This document shows positions 54,651 to 55,536 of a stretch of 55,536 nucleotides of DNA, one piece after another. Made by a program: the position numbers and the translations under genes. Position 1 is the first letter of the stretch. Each line of letters begins with the position of its first letter. The stretch spans positions 1-55,536 of the forward strand of contig NZ_SCTC01000070.1 in NCBI RefSeq assembly GCF_004299445.1, in the 5' to 3' direction. The notes beneath the pieces were generated by a model, which did not search any database, was not told the DNA's origin, and was given only the letters and a program-made list of their open reading frames with translations. Source of the DNA: Phenylobacterium sp. (GTDB lineage: Bacteria > Pseudomonadota > Alphaproteobacteria > Caulobacterales > Caulobacteraceae).

Positions 54651-55448
54651 ATGAAGGCCGTCGCCGCCCTCCCCCTTCTCCTCATGCTGGGGGCCTGCGC
54701 CGCCACGCCCAAGCCGTCGGGCCAGCTCTCAACCTACGAGGGCCTCGCGACGCGCGAGAGCGCCGTGAGGACCGGCCTTGCCCAACGCAAGGCGGAGGTT
54801 CGGGTCGCAAGCGTCGCCATCGAGCCTACGGTCGTCATCGCCGGCCCCAAGACCGCCTGGCTGACCGACACAGAACGTGCGTTGCTGGCGCGCGAAGCCG
54901 ACGCGCAGCTCTGTTTCGAGTTCACCGAGCGCTACGCTCTGGCCGCCAGCCCTGCCGAGGCCGACGCCAGGGTGCGCGCCATTATCACCCGCGTCGAACC
55001 CACCGGCCGCGTGGCGTCGGCGCTCTCGGCGGCGTCCGGCTTCTTCATCCCTGGCCCCATCGGTCTGCGCGTACCTGGCGCGGTCGGCGGCCTGGGCGCC
55101 GAGGCCGAGATGTTGGATCGTCGCGGCCGGCAACTGGCGGCCGTCATCTGGACCCGTGACGCCCAGCCGATCGGCACCGACAACCCCTCGCTGAGCCGGC
55201 TGGGCGATGCGCTACAGCTGGTCGAACCGTTCGCCGACGCGGCGGCGGCGGCGGCCACGCCCGAGGGGCTCAAGTCGCGTAAGATCGGCGATGACGACCC
55301 ATGCGCCGCCTACGGGCCGCGCCTGCGCCCTGAGGGGTTCCTGGCCAAGTTGGCGACCGGCCTCTACGTCCCGGATCTCAGCGGAGCGAGGGGCGGTCAG
55401 GCCAAGGACGGCGAGGCCGTTGCATCGGAAACTGCGGAAGCGCGCTGA
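54651..55448 (+). CDS. DUF3313 lipoprotein
   Basis: 265 residues. A lipoprotein signal ends in LGAC (MKAVAALPLLLMLGAC). The DUF3313 pattern follows: YEGLATRESAVR, VRVASVAIEPTVVIAG, LTDTERALLAREADAQLCFEF, then ARVRAIITRVEPTG and a C-terminal AYGPRLRPEGFLAKLATGLYVPDL. A hydrophobic glycine-rich stretch (about residues 119-145) is unusual. The family is outer-membrane associated and of unknown function. The ATG at 54651 puts the lipobox in place. It lies 92 bases after purM and may share its transcript. Confidence 0.82.
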   Translation: MKAVAALPLLLMLGACAATPKPSGQLSTYEGLATRESAVRTGLAQRKAEVRVASVAIEPTVVIAGPKTAWLTDTERALLAREADAQLCFEFTERYALAASPAEADARVRAIITRVEPTGRVASALSAASGFFIPGPIGLRVPGAVGGLGAEAEMLDRRGRQLAAVIWTRDAQPIGTDNPSLSRLGDALQLVEPFADAAAAAATPEGLKSRKIGDDDPCAAYGPRLRPEGFLAKLATGLYVPDLSGARGGQAKDGEAVASETAEAR

Positions 55449-55536
55449 ATGGCGGCCCGCTTGCCGGCAATGCGGCCCATCGTTCTCAGCTGACGCCGAC
55501 GTGGCTGGCGCCCAGGGCGGCGAGGACACCACCGCG

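Noticed and set aside
55486..55536. Possible 3' end of a minus-strand gene at the right edge (reads RGGVLAALGASHVGVS then stop)
   Set aside because: Only 16 residues are visible; plausible as a C-terminus but too short to support.

Overview
The window is chromosomal DNA of very high G+C content from an alphaproteobacterium, most likely a member of the Caulobacteraceae (Caulobacter/Phenylobacterium type). The signs are: a C4-pathway 5-aminolevulinate synthase; a CBP3-type ubiquinol-cytochrome c chaperone; small DUF2842 and MucR/Ros proteins; an HdaA replication regulator next to a polyphosphate operon; a motB with no motA beside it; and GANTC (CcrM-type) sites in several intergenic regions. 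There are no transposases, phage genes or CRISPR arrays. This is mostly core genome with a few accessory modules.

Layout. 1-4.4 kb: the 5' end of an unknown gene, glpX, hom and an AlaC-type aminotransferase on the minus strand, then a lipoprotein. 4.4-8.4 kb: class I PHA synthase and a PadR/DUF1700/DUF2807 envelope operon. 8.4-13.1 kb: msrB, a GNAT, argC, rpsI-rplM, ctaA and a DUF2842 protein. 13.1-19 kb: an exported metallo-hydrolase, tRNA-Pro(GGG), and a minus-strand run of CBP3, DUF177, plsX, fabH, ihfA and a MerR-type regulator, with bamE divergent. 19-25 kb: a proton-pumping pyrophosphatase, a FliL-like exported protein, a tandem retropepsin-like protein, a HAD hydrolase and a sulfatase. 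25-33 kb: glyA, nrdR, ribD, ribE, ribH, nusB and thiL, rearranged and split by an inserted LysR/DUF4242/diiron-oxygenase module, plus a mucR. 33-41 kb: a GFA-family protein, hemA, a valine-degradation operon (acyl-CoA dehydrogenase, HIBYL-CoA hydrolase, an exported methyltransferase, 3-hydroxyisobutyrate dehydrogenase), a TonB-like membrane protein and hemB. 41-45.6 kb: SMP-30, NUDIX, epoxide hydrolase, GNAT, motB and bpt. 45.7-55.5 kb: hdaA, CYTH-CHAD, ppk and ppx, a structured non-coding region that folds like 6S RNA, rnd, purM and a DUF3313 lipoprotein.

How the genes work together. Translational coupling by ATGA/GTGA overlaps is common (hom, padR-DUF1700, argC-GNAT, CBP3-DUF177, ribH-nusB, acd-hibch). 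Heme supply (hemA, hemB, and ctaA for heme A) and cytochrome bc1 assembly (CBP3) fit an aerobic respiratory organism. The polyphosphate genes and the HdaA replication brake lie on the same strand.

The most unusual parts are four. First, the riboflavin cluster has only the reductase half of RibD and no ribBA, exactly where a LysR-controlled AurF-like diiron oxygenase module sits. Second, a three-copy intergenic element has inner hairpins that differ in sequence but keep their pairing; one copy supplies the last codons and stop of both flanking genes. Third, there is a 6S-like rod in the only gene-free stretch over 300 bases. Fourth, the MucR protein has lost three of its four zinc ligands.
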